Source: RUG563 sp964549135
GTDB taxonomy: Bacteria; Bacillota; Clostridia; Christensenellales; Aristaeellaceae
Direction: 5' to 3'
DNA length: 64,000 nt
NCBI GenBank assembly: GCA_964549135.1
Contig: CAZJUJ010000003.1
Location: 1-64,000 of the forward strand
Both the position numbers and the translations under genes were made by a program. The number at the start of each line of letters is the position of its first letter. Positions within the stretch are counted from its first letter, which is position 1. Positions 43,461 to 52,272 of this stretch are shown one piece after another. The notes beneath the pieces are model-generated. The model made no database searches. It was not told the DNA's origin and worked only from the letters and a program-made list of their open reading frames with translations.

Positions 43461-44300
43461 CTTGGCACCAATCATACGAGCTTTGACGCGATTGGCACGC
43501 CAGATTTCGCTTGGCGTGGCTGGCACGTCATGTTTTGTTCTGGCGCAGTCGGCACATCACGCTAACCTTGTTTTACGGGCTGTGGCGTGCTTGGTGCGTT
43601 ATACGGCAGTTCTGTTGCCGATGATTTATCATAGTCAGCGCGTCATATGCGTGATAAAGATTCCGTGTGCTTGGCACATAAAACCGGCTTTGGCGCGCCT
43701 GACGCATTGCACAGCAGTTCCGGTGTAGCTGGCGCATCGCAGGGGGAGGACGTCCGTCAGCAATAGAATCCAATCCGAGGAACATCATTTTCTTTCCATA
43801 AAGCAACGCTGACGCGATTGGCGCGTCATATTTGCTCTGGTAAGCTGATGCATGGTAAAGATTTCATGTGCTTGGCGCATAAAACCGGCTTTGGCGCGCC
43901 TGACGCATTGCACAGCAGTTCCGGTGTAGCTGGCGCATCGCAGGGGGAGGACGTCCGTCAGCAATAGAATCCAATCCGAGGAACATCATTTTCTTTCCAT
44001 AAAGCAACGCTGACGCGATTGGCGCGTCATATTTGCGCAGGTACGGCTGATGCGTGGTAAAGATTCCGCGTGCTTGCCGCATTTGCACCGGTGCGGCAGA
44101 AGCGGATATGGTTTCCACGCGCTTGGACATCATACAGACTTTGATACGATTGGCACGCCAGATTTCTGCTTGGCGTGGCTGGCACGTCATGTTTTGTTCT
44201 GGCGCAGTCGGCACATCACGCTAACCCTGTGCAATTCTTCGATACGTTTTGCAAGACCCAACCATGGGCGGCGCATTTACGGGCTGCGGCGCGGCTGGTG
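43461..44300. repeat. Tandem array of four ~200-bp units (order A-B-B-A)
   Basis: Units start at CTTGGC or CTTGCC at 43461, 43670, 43871 and 44073 (periods about 209, 201 and 202). The two B units are nearly identical; each has a perfect dyad TGACGCG-ATTGG-CGCGTCA (43810-43828 and 44011-44029). The A units share an ~85-bp block (about 43482-43568 and 44141-44226). Within every unit a TGGC(A/G)C motif recurs about every 20-25 bp. No coding potential is convincing. Confidence 0.75.
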
Positions 44301-44354
44301 CGTCGCGGGGAAGGGGTTACCCGATCCAATAATCGCCCGGCAGTCATCTCTGTA

Positions 44355-44386
44355 ACTATTCGCAAAAGAATACTTTTACGAATAGT
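44355..44386. promoter_or_regulatory. Inverted repeat abutting a strong promoter
   Basis: ACTATTCG-C-AAAAG pairs with CTTTT-A-CGAATAGT around a 4-nt loop: 13 pairs and one mismatch, ending 1 bp before the -35 box of the next promoter. Likely operator, or a terminator for anything arriving from the left. Confidence 0.55.
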
Positions 44387-44387
44387 A

Positions 44388-44417
44388 TTGACGTTTAGGG
44401 GAGGTATATGCTATAAT
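44388..44417 (+). promoter_or_regulatory. Promoter reading into the 8-bp repeat array
   Basis: TTGACG (44388-44393), 18-bp spacer, TATAAT (44412-44417). The predicted transcript begins at about 44424, exactly where the repeat array begins. The next recognisable gene, the recombinase, is 640 bp away. Confidence 0.6.
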
Positions 44418-44425
44418 TGGAACCG

Positions 44426-44580
44426 TGGATTCCGTGATTCCGTAGTTTCGTGATTCCGTAGTTTCGTGATTCCGCGCTCACGTGGTTCTATGGTTCTGCA
44501 ATTCTGTGATTCTATGATTCCACGGTTCTATGTTTCCGTGATTCTATGGTTCCGTGATTCTGCGATTCTATCGTTCCGTT
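44426..44580. repeat. Array of ~19 degenerate 8-bp units (TGATTCYR)
   Basis: The sequence can be cut into successive 8-mers such as TGATTCCG, TAGTTTCG, TGATTCTA, TGGTTCTA and TGGTTCCG, with the central TTC almost invariant, for about 155 bp. It is not a CRISPR (no spacers) and it has no regular coding frame, since 8 is not a multiple of 3. It begins at the predicted transcript start. Confidence 0.8.
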
Positions 44581-45058
44581 TTTTCTGAGATGCTTATTGC
44601 TTTCGCTGCGGGCGCACAAAAACATCCGCTGGAATGCATCGCCGCGGCGCGCAATCCTCCAGCCGCTTGCCGCAGCGAGAACGCATTTCACGGCCACGCA
44701 CCAGGCGTCAGGCACAGAAGCCCCTCTTCCAAGCAGCCGCGCTTTGACCTGATGACTGCGCGAAAATTCCTATCACTTTACTCGGAATCTCCTCTGTTTC
44801 GCAGCCACAAATCAGCCGGAGAATCCACGCTTCCAAGCAGTACGCGTTCGCCGCTTCTTTCCGGGATTTCCCCCATCAGGCGCGAAATACAGCGGAAATA
44901 ATGATTATATCGTTTATGATATAATTGCCTTTCCGTCCGCCGCGCCTACACAGGCGGCCTCGCTGCCCATTCATCCCGCCTTCCTGTTTCGTTTATTGAT
45001 GGGATCCTGCGGTGGATTTCTTTCCCATCCGCCATATCTTTCCATGGAGATGATTTCA
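44581..45058. other. Recombinase leader region with a dif-like dyad
   Basis: No recognisable gene; a 115-codon open frame (44554-44901) is not like any family and arises partly from repeats (CTTCCAAGCAG occurs twice). At 44904-44925 is a perfect inverted repeat ATTATATC-GTTTAT-GATATAAT with a 6-bp centre, a layout like recombinase core sites. TATAAT within it could also be a -10 box. Confidence 0.5.
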
Positions 45059-46144
45059 ATGCCCGAACCGATGAGCTATCACGCCCAGATGGATGCAAAA
45101 CGCATGGAGCGGCTGCGGCTGCTGCAAAAGGAATTGCCAGCTGTCTGCACGGATTTTTTCCGTTCCATTGCGCAGACCACCTCTACCCTGACCCGCCTGG
45201 CCTATGCCTATGATTTCCGGCTGTTTTTTCAGTATCTCACCAGCGAAAACCCCACCTTTGCAGATATCGAGCCCCGGTTTATGACCGATCAGCATTTCGA
45301 AATGATCAAGCTAAGGGATATTGACGGCTATCAGGATTATCTGAGCCAATATTATGTGACCGACGAGGAAAATGGCGAAGCCCATCTGGTGCAGAATCAT
45401 GAATTGGGCATCATGCGGAAATTATGCTCGCTGCGGTCGTTATTTGAATATCTATTTAAAAACGGCCATATTTCGGCCGATGTCACCAAGCTGATCACCC
45501 TGCCCAAGCTGCATGACAAGCCCATTCTGCGGCTGGAGCCGGATGAAATGCAGAAGCTGATGGACACGGTGGCCACCGGCGAGGGGCTGACAGCGCGGCA
45601 GCAGAAGCTGCTTCGCTTCACCCGTACCCGGGATACGGCCATGCTGCTTCTGTTTCTGGGCACGGGTATCCGCGTCAGCGAATGCGTGGGGCTGAATTTG
45701 GAGGATCTGGATTTTGATCTGAACGCCTTTCTGGTAACGCGAAAGGGCGGCGATCAGAGCATTCTGTATTTTCCGGATCAGGTATCCGCTGCGCTGCAGG
45801 AATACCTGACGGAGCGGGAAAAAATTATCCCGCTGGAGGGCCATGAGGACGCCCTGTTTCTCTCCCTGCAAAAGCGCCGGATTACCCAGCGGGCAGTGCA
45901 GAATCTGGTCAAGAAATACGCCCAGGTGGCGGCCCCGCTCAAAAAGCGCATCAGTCCCCATAAGCTGCGCTCCACCTTCGGCACCAATCTTTATCAGGAA
46001 ACCGGCGATATTTATCTGGTGGCAGATGTGCTGGGGCATTCGGATGTCAATACCACCCGCCGCCATTATGCCGCCATGAGCGATGCCAATAAGCGCAAGG
46101 CGGCCCGGGCGGTGACCCTGCCCACCACCGAAAATAAGGAATGA
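45059..46144 (+). CDS. Tyrosine recombinase (XerC/D-like)
   Basis: A 361-residue site-specific recombinase. An N-terminal SAM-like core-binding domain (about 25-140) is followed by the catalytic domain with all key residues: R205 (GTGIRVSECVGL), K229 (VTRKGGD), H301 and R304 (SPHKLRSTFG), H327 (LGHSDVNTT) and the nucleophile Y337 (RRHYAAM). The start at 45059 follows GGAG at 9 nt. It sits beside lexA, as XerD-like genes do in other Clostridia (from memory), and just right of the repeat-rich stretch. It may be a housekeeping gene rather than a mobile-element integrase. Confidence 0.9.
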   Translation: MPEPMSYHAQMDAKRMERLRLLQKELPAVCTDFFRSIAQTTSTLTRLAYAYDFRLFFQYLTSENPTFADIEPRFMTDQHFEMIKLRDIDGYQDYLSQYYVTDEENGEAHLVQNHELGIMRKLCSLRSLFEYLFKNGHISADVTKLITLPKLHDKPILRLEPDEMQKLMDTVATGEGLTARQQKLLRFTRTRDTAMLLLFLGTGIRVSECVGLNLEDLDFDLNAFLVTRKGGDQSILYFPDQVSAALQEYLTEREKIIPLEGHEDALFLSLQKRRITQRAVQNLVKKYAQVAAPLKKRISPHKLRSTFGTNLYQETGDIYLVADVLGHSDVNTTRRHYAAMSDANKRKAARAVTLPTTENKE

Positions 46145-46259
46145 TCTGCAGCCTATCAGGCGCAGCCGCCCATCCCTGCAAGATTGCCCGCTTCCGCCCG
46201 ATGCAAACATGCAGCAGCAGCCAAAGCGGCATAATCGGCAGAGAAAAACGCTGCCCGGC

Positions 46260-46436
46260 TCAGTTCAGCTTTTTCTTGTCCTCCGGCAGCTGAATTTTAT
46301 CAATCAGGATCCCCCGGTATTCCTCATCCCCCTTGACGCACTGCATGCAGTTATCGCAGATTTTATCAGGATCCAGATCGCACCGGTCGCATTCCCCGCA
46401 ATCGATGCATTCCCGATCATACAATACACATTTCAT
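46260..46436 (-). CDS. Cys-rich mini-protein divergent from lexA
   Basis: A 58-residue protein. Nine cysteines lie within its first 35 residues, mostly as CxxC-type pairs: DRECIDCGECDRCDLDPDK, then ICDNCMQC. This spacing suggests zinc or iron-sulfur binding. The C-terminus is charged (DKIQLPEDKKKLN). GGAGGAAAAGCAA precedes the ATG at 46436. It is divergent from lexA, and the LexA operator at 46464-46477 lies 28 bp from its start codon, so it may be SOS-controlled. Function unknown. Confidence 0.8.
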   Translation of the reverse strand: MKCVLYDRECIDCGECDRCDLDPDKICDNCMQCVKGDEEYRGILIDKIQLPEDKKKLN

Positions 46437-46459
46437 TTGCTTTTCCTCCCGTTTTTCTC

Positions 46460-46488
46460 TTGTCAAACATTTGTTTGCATGCTATAAT
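46460..46488 (+). promoter_or_regulatory. lexA promoter with LexA (SOS) box
   Basis: TTGTCA (46460-46465), 17-bp spacer, TATAAT (46483-46488). The spacer holds the dyad CAAACA-TT-TGTTTG (46464-46477), close to the Firmicute LexA box GAAC-N4-GTTC. This fits autorepression of lexA. Confidence 0.75.
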
Positions 46489-46522
46489 ATTTTATAGCTG
46501 AATGGAAAGGATGTGCTGCGCG

Positions 46523-47131
46523 ATGCCCAGGCGGCCCCATGGGGATACACAACAACGCATACTTGATTATATCGAAAATTACATCGAAGTCAATGGGTAT
46601 CCGCCTTCCGTTCGCGAAATAGGCCAGGCGGTTGATCTGAAATCAACCTCCACCGTCCATGGTCATTTGAACCGCCTGGAGAAAAAAGGCCTGTTGCATC
46701 GGGAGGCCATGAAGCCGCGCACCATCGATATTACCCGAAGCGATAAGCCCCAGATGGTAAAGCTGCCGATCCTGGGCAAGGTGGCGGCCGGCGTGCCGAT
46801 CCTGGCGGAGGAAAACGCCGATGGCTATGAAATGCTGCCGGACAGCATCGTGGGCAGCGGGCAGCATTATATTTTGGAAATCCGGGGCGAAAGCATGATC
46901 ACCGCCGGGATCATGAACGGCGATTATGTGGTGGTCAAGCGCCAGCAGACGGCCCAGAACGGCGATATTATCATTGCCATGATCGATGACGAGGCCACCT
47001 GCAAGCGCTATTTCAAGGAGCCGGATCGGATCCGCCTGCAGCCCGAAAATCCCCGGATGCATCCCATGTACGTCCGCTCGGTGGAGATTCTGGGCAAGGT
47101 GGTTGCCGTCTATCGGAAATACGGAAAATAA
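46523..47131 (+). CDS. lexA: LexA repressor
   Basis: A 202-residue SOS repressor. Winged helix-turn-helix (about 1-65; PPSVREIGQAVDLKSTSTVH) and C-terminal S24 peptidase domain. The self-cleavage site is A89-G90 in KVAAGVPIL, the nucleophile is S124 in RGESMITAG, and the general base is K161 in ATCKRYFK. RecA-DNA filaments trigger cleavage. A start seven codons upstream (46502) is possible, but MPRRPHG at 46523 fits the family and follows AAAGGATG. Confidence 0.96.
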   Translation: MPRRPHGDTQQRILDYIENYIEVNGYPPSVREIGQAVDLKSTSTVHGHLNRLEKKGLLHREAMKPRTIDITRSDKPQMVKLPILGKVAAGVPILAEENADGYEMLPDSIVGSGQHYILEIRGESMITAGIMNGDYVVVKRQQTAQNGDIIIAMIDDEATCKRYFKEPDRIRLQPENPRMHPMYVRSVEILGKVVAVYRKYGK

Positions 47132-47191
47132 ACGGTGCAGCCATGGGGATTTTTCTGCGCATCCGGATGGCAATCCAGCGCTGCAGCCATC

Positions 47192-47244
47192 AAAAACGGC
47201 CTTTCGCCACCTCTTGTCATTAGAGGAAGCGAAGGGCCGTTTTT
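47192..47244 (+). terminator. Terminator after lexA
   Basis: AAAAACGGCC..TTCGC pairs with GCGAA.GGCCGTTTTT, with an inner CTCT/AGAG pairing. It can act in both directions. Confidence 0.85.
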
Positions 47245-47308
47245 CGGCGCGTAAAGGCGGAATGCAGGCCCTCCCCGCCGGGAAAGCCACCGCCATTTCA
47301 TCGGTTTT

Positions 47309-47650
<342 letters not shown>

Positions 47651-47657
47651 AAGGGGT

Positions 47658-47686
47658 ATTATACATCGTTTTTTTCATTCCGTCAA
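47658..47686 (-). promoter_or_regulatory. Promoter for rnpB
   Basis: Minus-strand TTGACG (47681-47686), 17-bp spacer, TATAAT (47658-47663). It puts the transcript start at about 47650, agreeing with the P1 helix. Confidence 0.8.
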
Positions 47687-47717
47687 TTGCCATGCGGCAA
47701 TCTTTGGCTCTGCCGGG

Positions 47718-48755
47718 TCAGGGCTTCCTCCCCTTTCCCCCGTTTTGCTTGATTTGCTTCTGATATTTGGCAATGATCTTTTTCTTATTCTGCGCTTCAT
47801 CTTTTCCTATCTTTGTTTTGCGGCGGGCTTCCTTTTGCAGCGCCAGGTATTCCTCCAGCCGCGCCCTTTCCATTTTTCCCTTTGCAATTGCCGCCTGCAC
47901 GGCGCAGCCCGGCTCCCGGGTATGGCTGCAATCCCGGAAGCGGCATTTTTCTGCCAGACCGGCGATATCGTCAAACACCGCCTCTACGCCCTCTTCTGCG
48001 TCCATGAGGCCTATTTCCCGCATGCCCGGCGTATCCAGAATCCATTCGCCTCTTTCCAAACGAATCATCTGCCGATGGGTGGTGGTATGCCGCCCCTTGC
48101 TGTCATCCTCCCGGATGCCGTTTACATCCATGATTTCCCGGCCCGCCAGGGCATTGACCAGCGTGGATTTGCCCACGCCCGAGGAGCCAAGAAAGGCCGT
48201 AACGCTGCTCGGGAAAAGATACTGCCGGATCGAATCCAGGCCCCAGCCCTGGGCGGCGCTGATGGGATGGATGGGGCAATCTGCAATTTCCGCCTCGATC
48301 TGGGCAGTATAGCGCCCGATATCGGGGGCAAGATCGGCCTTGGTGATGACCACGGCATAATTAGCCCCGCTGGAACGGGCGGCAGACAGATATCGCCGCA
48401 GCCGCTTGATATTGAAATCATGATTGGCGGAGGTAAGAATCAGCACGGTATCGAAATTGGCGGCGACCGCCTGCCCCCGGGGATTCCAGGGATCATAGCG
48501 CTGAAAAAGGCTCTTTCTTGGCAGGGTGCGCAGAATCTGGCTGTCCCCTTGGGCATTCCATTGGCATTCCACCAGATCGCCCGCTGTGGGATATTCCTCA
48601 AAGGCCTCATGAAGATAGACGGAGGTCTTGAGCCGGGCAAAAAATTCGCCCCGGTCATCGCTGAAAAGCTGATAGCGCTCCTTATGCACCGCCGTAATGC
48701 GGGCGATGATATTTTCCTGAACGGTATTTTCCTGAACAGTATTTTCCTGATACAA
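47718..48755 (-). CDS. rsgA: Ribosome small-subunit GTPase RsgA
   Basis: A 345-residue circularly permuted GTPase that helps mature the 30S subunit. OB fold (about 15-85), then G4 (VVITKADL), G1 (FLGSSGVGKSTLVNAL), G2/switch (GRHTTTHR), G3 (LDTPGMREIGL) and a zinc knuckle (CRFRDCSHTREPGC). It starts with TTG after GGAGGAAATCCCA. The N-terminus is odd: a 15-bp unit is repeated three times, giving QEN-TV-QEN-TV-QEN before the OB fold. The C-terminus is long and basic. Confidence 0.95.
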   Translation of the reverse strand: MYQENTVQENTVQENIIARITAVHKERYQLFSDDRGEFFARLKTSVYLHEAFEEYPTAGDLVECQWNAQGDSQILRTLPRKSLFQRYDPWNPRGQAVAANFDTVLILTSANHDFNIKRLRRYLSAARSSGANYAVVITKADLAPDIGRYTAQIEAEIADCPIHPISAAQGWGLDSIRQYLFPSSVTAFLGSSGVGKSTLVNALAGREIMDVNGIREDDSKGRHTTTHRQMIRLERGEWILDTPGMREIGLMDAEEGVEAVFDDIAGLAEKCRFRDCSHTREPGCAVQAAIAKGKMERARLEEYLALQKEARRKTKIGKDEAQNKKKIIAKYQKQIKQNGGKGRKP

Positions 48756-48805
48756 TGGGATTTCCTCCTGACGTTTTCTTGCTTTCCGGCGCGGTTTTTT
48801 GCAAG

Positions 48806-48844
48806 CAAAAAGCCCACAAAGCAGCCTTGCGGCTGTCTGTGGGC
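48806..48844 (-). terminator. Terminator upstream of rsgA
   Basis: Minus-strand GCCCACA-GACAGCC pairs with GGCTGC-TTTGTGGGC around GCAA, followed by TTTTT. It ends the transcript coming from the cdsZ side. Confidence 0.85.
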
Positions 48845-49020
48845 AGAGATGCTCAAACGCGCGTCAGGTTACTTGGAAAGGGCATTGCAAATAAAACAGC
48901 GGACGATGCTGCTTCCTCTGCGCCCGGGATATGGGGTTATTCCTTCATGGCCACCGAATCCATCATTTTCTGCATCATCTTACATATCCCCTTTCGCCTG
49001 ATTGATTTTATGAAATCGCC
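48845..49020 (-). ncRNA. Possible structured small RNA between cdsZ and rsgA
   Basis: A 277-bp gap. Upstream of the strong terminator on the minus strand the sequence can fold (GGGATATG with CATATCCC; GGGC with GCCC), and the length up to the terminator would suit a 6S-type RNA, but I cannot match a family. A 13-codon frame (MMQKMMDSVAMKE) with AAAGGGG nine bases upstream lies at about 48941-48982 and is an alternative explanation. No clear promoter is seen. Confidence 0.3.
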
Positions 49021-49032
49021 GGGAGGCGCCGA

Positions 49033-49737
49033 TCAGATCACGATCAGCAGCCGTCCGCAGGTTTCACATTCCACAAATTCCCCGGCCTTGACCCGGCGGG
49101 AAACCGCAGAGGGCAGCGACATATTGCAGCCGCCGCACTGATCCCCGAAAAGCCGGGCCAGCGGCGGAACGCTATGCAGCTTGATGGTCTTATATTTCTC
49201 CATAAATTCGGGAGAAATGGGCTTGGCCTTTTCCTCCGCTGCGGCGCGCAGGCCATCCAGCTCCTTGGCCTTTTCCTTATATTCCGCATCATATTCATTC
49301 TTGAGCTTATCAAATTCGGCCTTGGCCTTGGCGGCGCGCACCTTTACATCATGCTGCTGCCGCTCCCGATCGCCGGCATCCTTGCGGATGCGCTTGATTT
49401 CCTGCTCATAGGCATTGAGATTATTCTGGAAGCGGCGGGCATCGCTGAGAAACTGCTGCACGCCCTCGCTGCTCTTGGGCGGATCGCTCTCCATCCTGCT
49501 CTGCAGGGAGCGAAGCTGCTCCTCGGTCATTTTCAGCGCGTCCTTCAGCGCCTCCAGCCGATCGGCCATGGTGGCCACCTCGCCTTCGATCCGCTTCATT
49601 ACGTTTTGCTGCTCCAGCAGATAATCACGATATTTCACCAGCTTCTGGCGGGTGGGCGAACGCTTGATGGAGGCTTCCATCCGATCGGCTTCCACATCGG
49701 CCTGCTGATATTCCCACAAAAGGTGCAATTGATCCAT
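49033..49737 (-). CDS. C4-type zinc ribbon protein (CdsZ/zf-RING_7)
   Basis: A 234-residue protein: a long coiled coil (about 10-175) followed by a zinc ribbon with CGGC (in GDQCGGCNMSLP) and CETC (in VECETCGRLL). The family is widespread in Firmicutes and is usually encoded beside nif3, as here (21-nt gap). Its biochemical role is not established; a nucleic-acid-related role is often suggested. Confidence 0.92.
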   Translation of the reverse strand: MDQLHLLWEYQQADVEADRMEASIKRSPTRQKLVKYRDYLLEQQNVMKRIEGEVATMADRLEALKDALKMTEEQLRSLQSRMESDPPKSSEGVQQFLSDARRFQNNLNAYEQEIKRIRKDAGDRERQQHDVKVRAAKAKAEFDKLKNEYDAEYKEKAKELDGLRAAAEEKAKPISPEFMEKYKTIKLHSVPPLARLFGDQCGGCNMSLPSAVSRRVKAGEFVECETCGRLLIVI

Positions 49738-49758
49738 AGTGATTGGCCCTCCTTGATT

Positions 49759-50526
49759 TTAAACGCCGGCAAAGGGCGCGCTTGAAGACGGATAAACCCG
49801 TATGTTCCATTTTACACCATTTACGGCATTTTGTAAATAGGCGCATAATTCTGTTACAAGGGGGGCCTCCGTTCCAAAGTGTCCCCCGTCCAACAGCACA
49901 AAATCATTCATCACCGCCTCCAGCGCATGATGATGGCGCACTTCGCCGGTGAGCAGGGCCTGGGCCCCCAGGCGCTTTGCCTCCTCCCAGCCCTCGCTGT
50001 AGGAGCCGCCAGCAATCGCCAGCGTAGAAATCATCCTTTCCTCCTGCCCATAGCAGCGAACAGGGAAATGGAGCAGCCCCTCCGCCTGACCGGAAAGCAT
50101 GCGGGCGGAAACAGGCGCGGGAAGCTCGCCCAGGAAAAGATACCCCTCCCGGCGAAGGTTTTTCAGCCCCAGCAGCCTTGCGCAGCAGGCGCTGCCGCTG
50201 TATTCCGTCTGGTCAAGATTGGTATGTGCGCTGAGCAGGGAAATATGGCTGCGGATCATTTCGCAGAGAATCCGCCCCTCCGTATCCTCCTCGGTAAGGC
50301 TCTTTCTTGCGCGGAACATAAGCGGATGATGGGAAACGATGAGTTCGGCCCCAAGCCGCTTTGCCTCCTCGACCACATCCAACGTTGCATCCAGCGCCAC
50401 CAGAATGCCGCTTACCCCAGCATCCCGCCGTCCCACCAGCAGACCCACATTATCAAAGCCTTCCGCTGTTTCATAGGGCGCAATTTCCCCGATGATTTTT
50501 TCAATCTCCGCTACCGTTGCAGACAC
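49759..50526 (-). CDS. Nif3-like dinuclear metal-centre protein
   Basis: A 255-residue member of the Nif3/DUF34 family, toroidal hexamers with a two-metal site. Metal ligands are visible in ELIVSHHPLMF, SAHTNLD and the C-terminal LLDGGHFGTEAPLV. I favour the GTG at 50526, 9 nt after GGAGG; the ATG at 50532 is only 3 nt from it. The start lies inside the end of trmK, so the two are translationally coupled. The natural substrate of the family is not settled. Confidence 0.92.
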   Translation of the reverse strand: MSATVAEIEKIIGEIAPYETAEGFDNVGLLVGRRDAGVSGILVALDATLDVVEEAKRLGAELIVSHHPLMFRARKSLTEEDTEGRILCEMIRSHISLLSAHTNLDQTEYSGSACCARLLGLKNLRREGYLFLGELPAPVSARMLSGQAEGLLHFPVRCYGQEERMISTLAIAGGSYSEGWEEAKRLGAQALLTGEVRHHHALEAVMNDFVLLDGGHFGTEAPLVTELCAYLQNAVNGVKWNIRVYPSSSAPFAGV

Positions 50527-51166
50527 GATCATATTCCTCCCTGAGCAGGGCCAATTGCCCTGCGGCGCTTTCCGTCCTTTCGCAGGCGGCGACGCCGATC
50601 CGCCAGGCCAGATACCCGGCATAGTTTTCATCCGTTTCCTTTATCAGGCAGGGGCCCAGCAGCAATTCGCGCTCGCTGTACTCCACCGCGCCGTATTCGG
50701 CCCGAAGCACCACATAGAAGCGCCCCGCGGCACGGGCGATTTTTTCCTCCTCGATATGATAGGAAAGCTGCATCAGCGTTCGGCGCAGAAGCGGCAATTG
50801 CGTATGGGCAGAAAGCACCAGGCTGGCCCGATGCATTCTTTCCTTTCCCCGCACCAGAATATCGGAAAGCGTGCGCCCGCCCATGCCAAGAATGGCAATG
50901 GCATCCGCCGGGCGGTCAAGGGCGCTCAGCCCATCCCCTACCCGAATATCGGCGCGTTCCGAAAGCCCGTGCAGGGCAATGAGCCGCCGGGCCTTTTCCA
51001 GCGATTCGGCGCTGATATCGGCAACGCACATTCTTTCGCATTTTCCCGTGGCCAGCATATAACAAGATAACCGCCCATGATCGGCGCCAATATCGGCGCC
51101 GTATGCACAGGCGGGGAAAAGCGCGGCTGCACAGGATAAACGTTCATCCAATGATGGAAGGCGCAT
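50501..51166 (-). CDS. trmK: tRNA (adenine-22-N1)-methyltransferase TrmK
   Basis: A 221-residue SAM-dependent enzyme that methylates A22 in the D-loop of tRNAs. The SAM motif is YGADIGADHGRLSCYML (about 22-38), followed by VADISAESLEKARRL, and the catalytic region ILGMGGRTLSDIL is typical. Its start codon lies just after the rpoD stop (TAATATG). rpoD-trmK-nif3 is a conserved Firmicute order. Confidence 0.95.
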   Translation of the reverse strand: MRLPSLDERLSCAAALFPACAYGADIGADHGRLSCYMLATGKCERMCVADISAESLEKARRLIALHGLSERADIRVGDGLSALDRPADAIAILGMGGRTLSDILVRGKERMHRASLVLSAHTQLPLLRRTLMQLSYHIEEEKIARAAGRFYVVLRAEYGAVEYSERELLLGPCLIKETDENYAGYLAWRIGVAACERTESAAGQLALLREEYDRVCNGSGD

Positions 51167-51167
51167 A

Positions 51168-52250
<1,083 letters not shown>

Positions 52251-52272
52251 TGGCTCCACTCCTCTCTTGCCG

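Noticed and set aside
44426..44580. CRISPR array
   Set aside because: The 8-bp units are contiguous, with no unique spacers and no cas genes nearby.
44554..44901. 115-codon frame before the recombinase
   Set aside because: Begins inside the 8-bp array, has no ribosome site and includes internal DNA repeats.
45059..46144. Integrase of the prophage remnant
   Set aside because: It is 14 kb away, on the other side of housekeeping genes, and next to lexA as in other Clostridia; no link to the phage genes is visible.
48845..49020. SRP (4.5S-like) RNA, suggested by GGAAGCAGC
   Set aside because: The conserved SRP apical loop context is missing and the flanks do not form the SRP hairpin.
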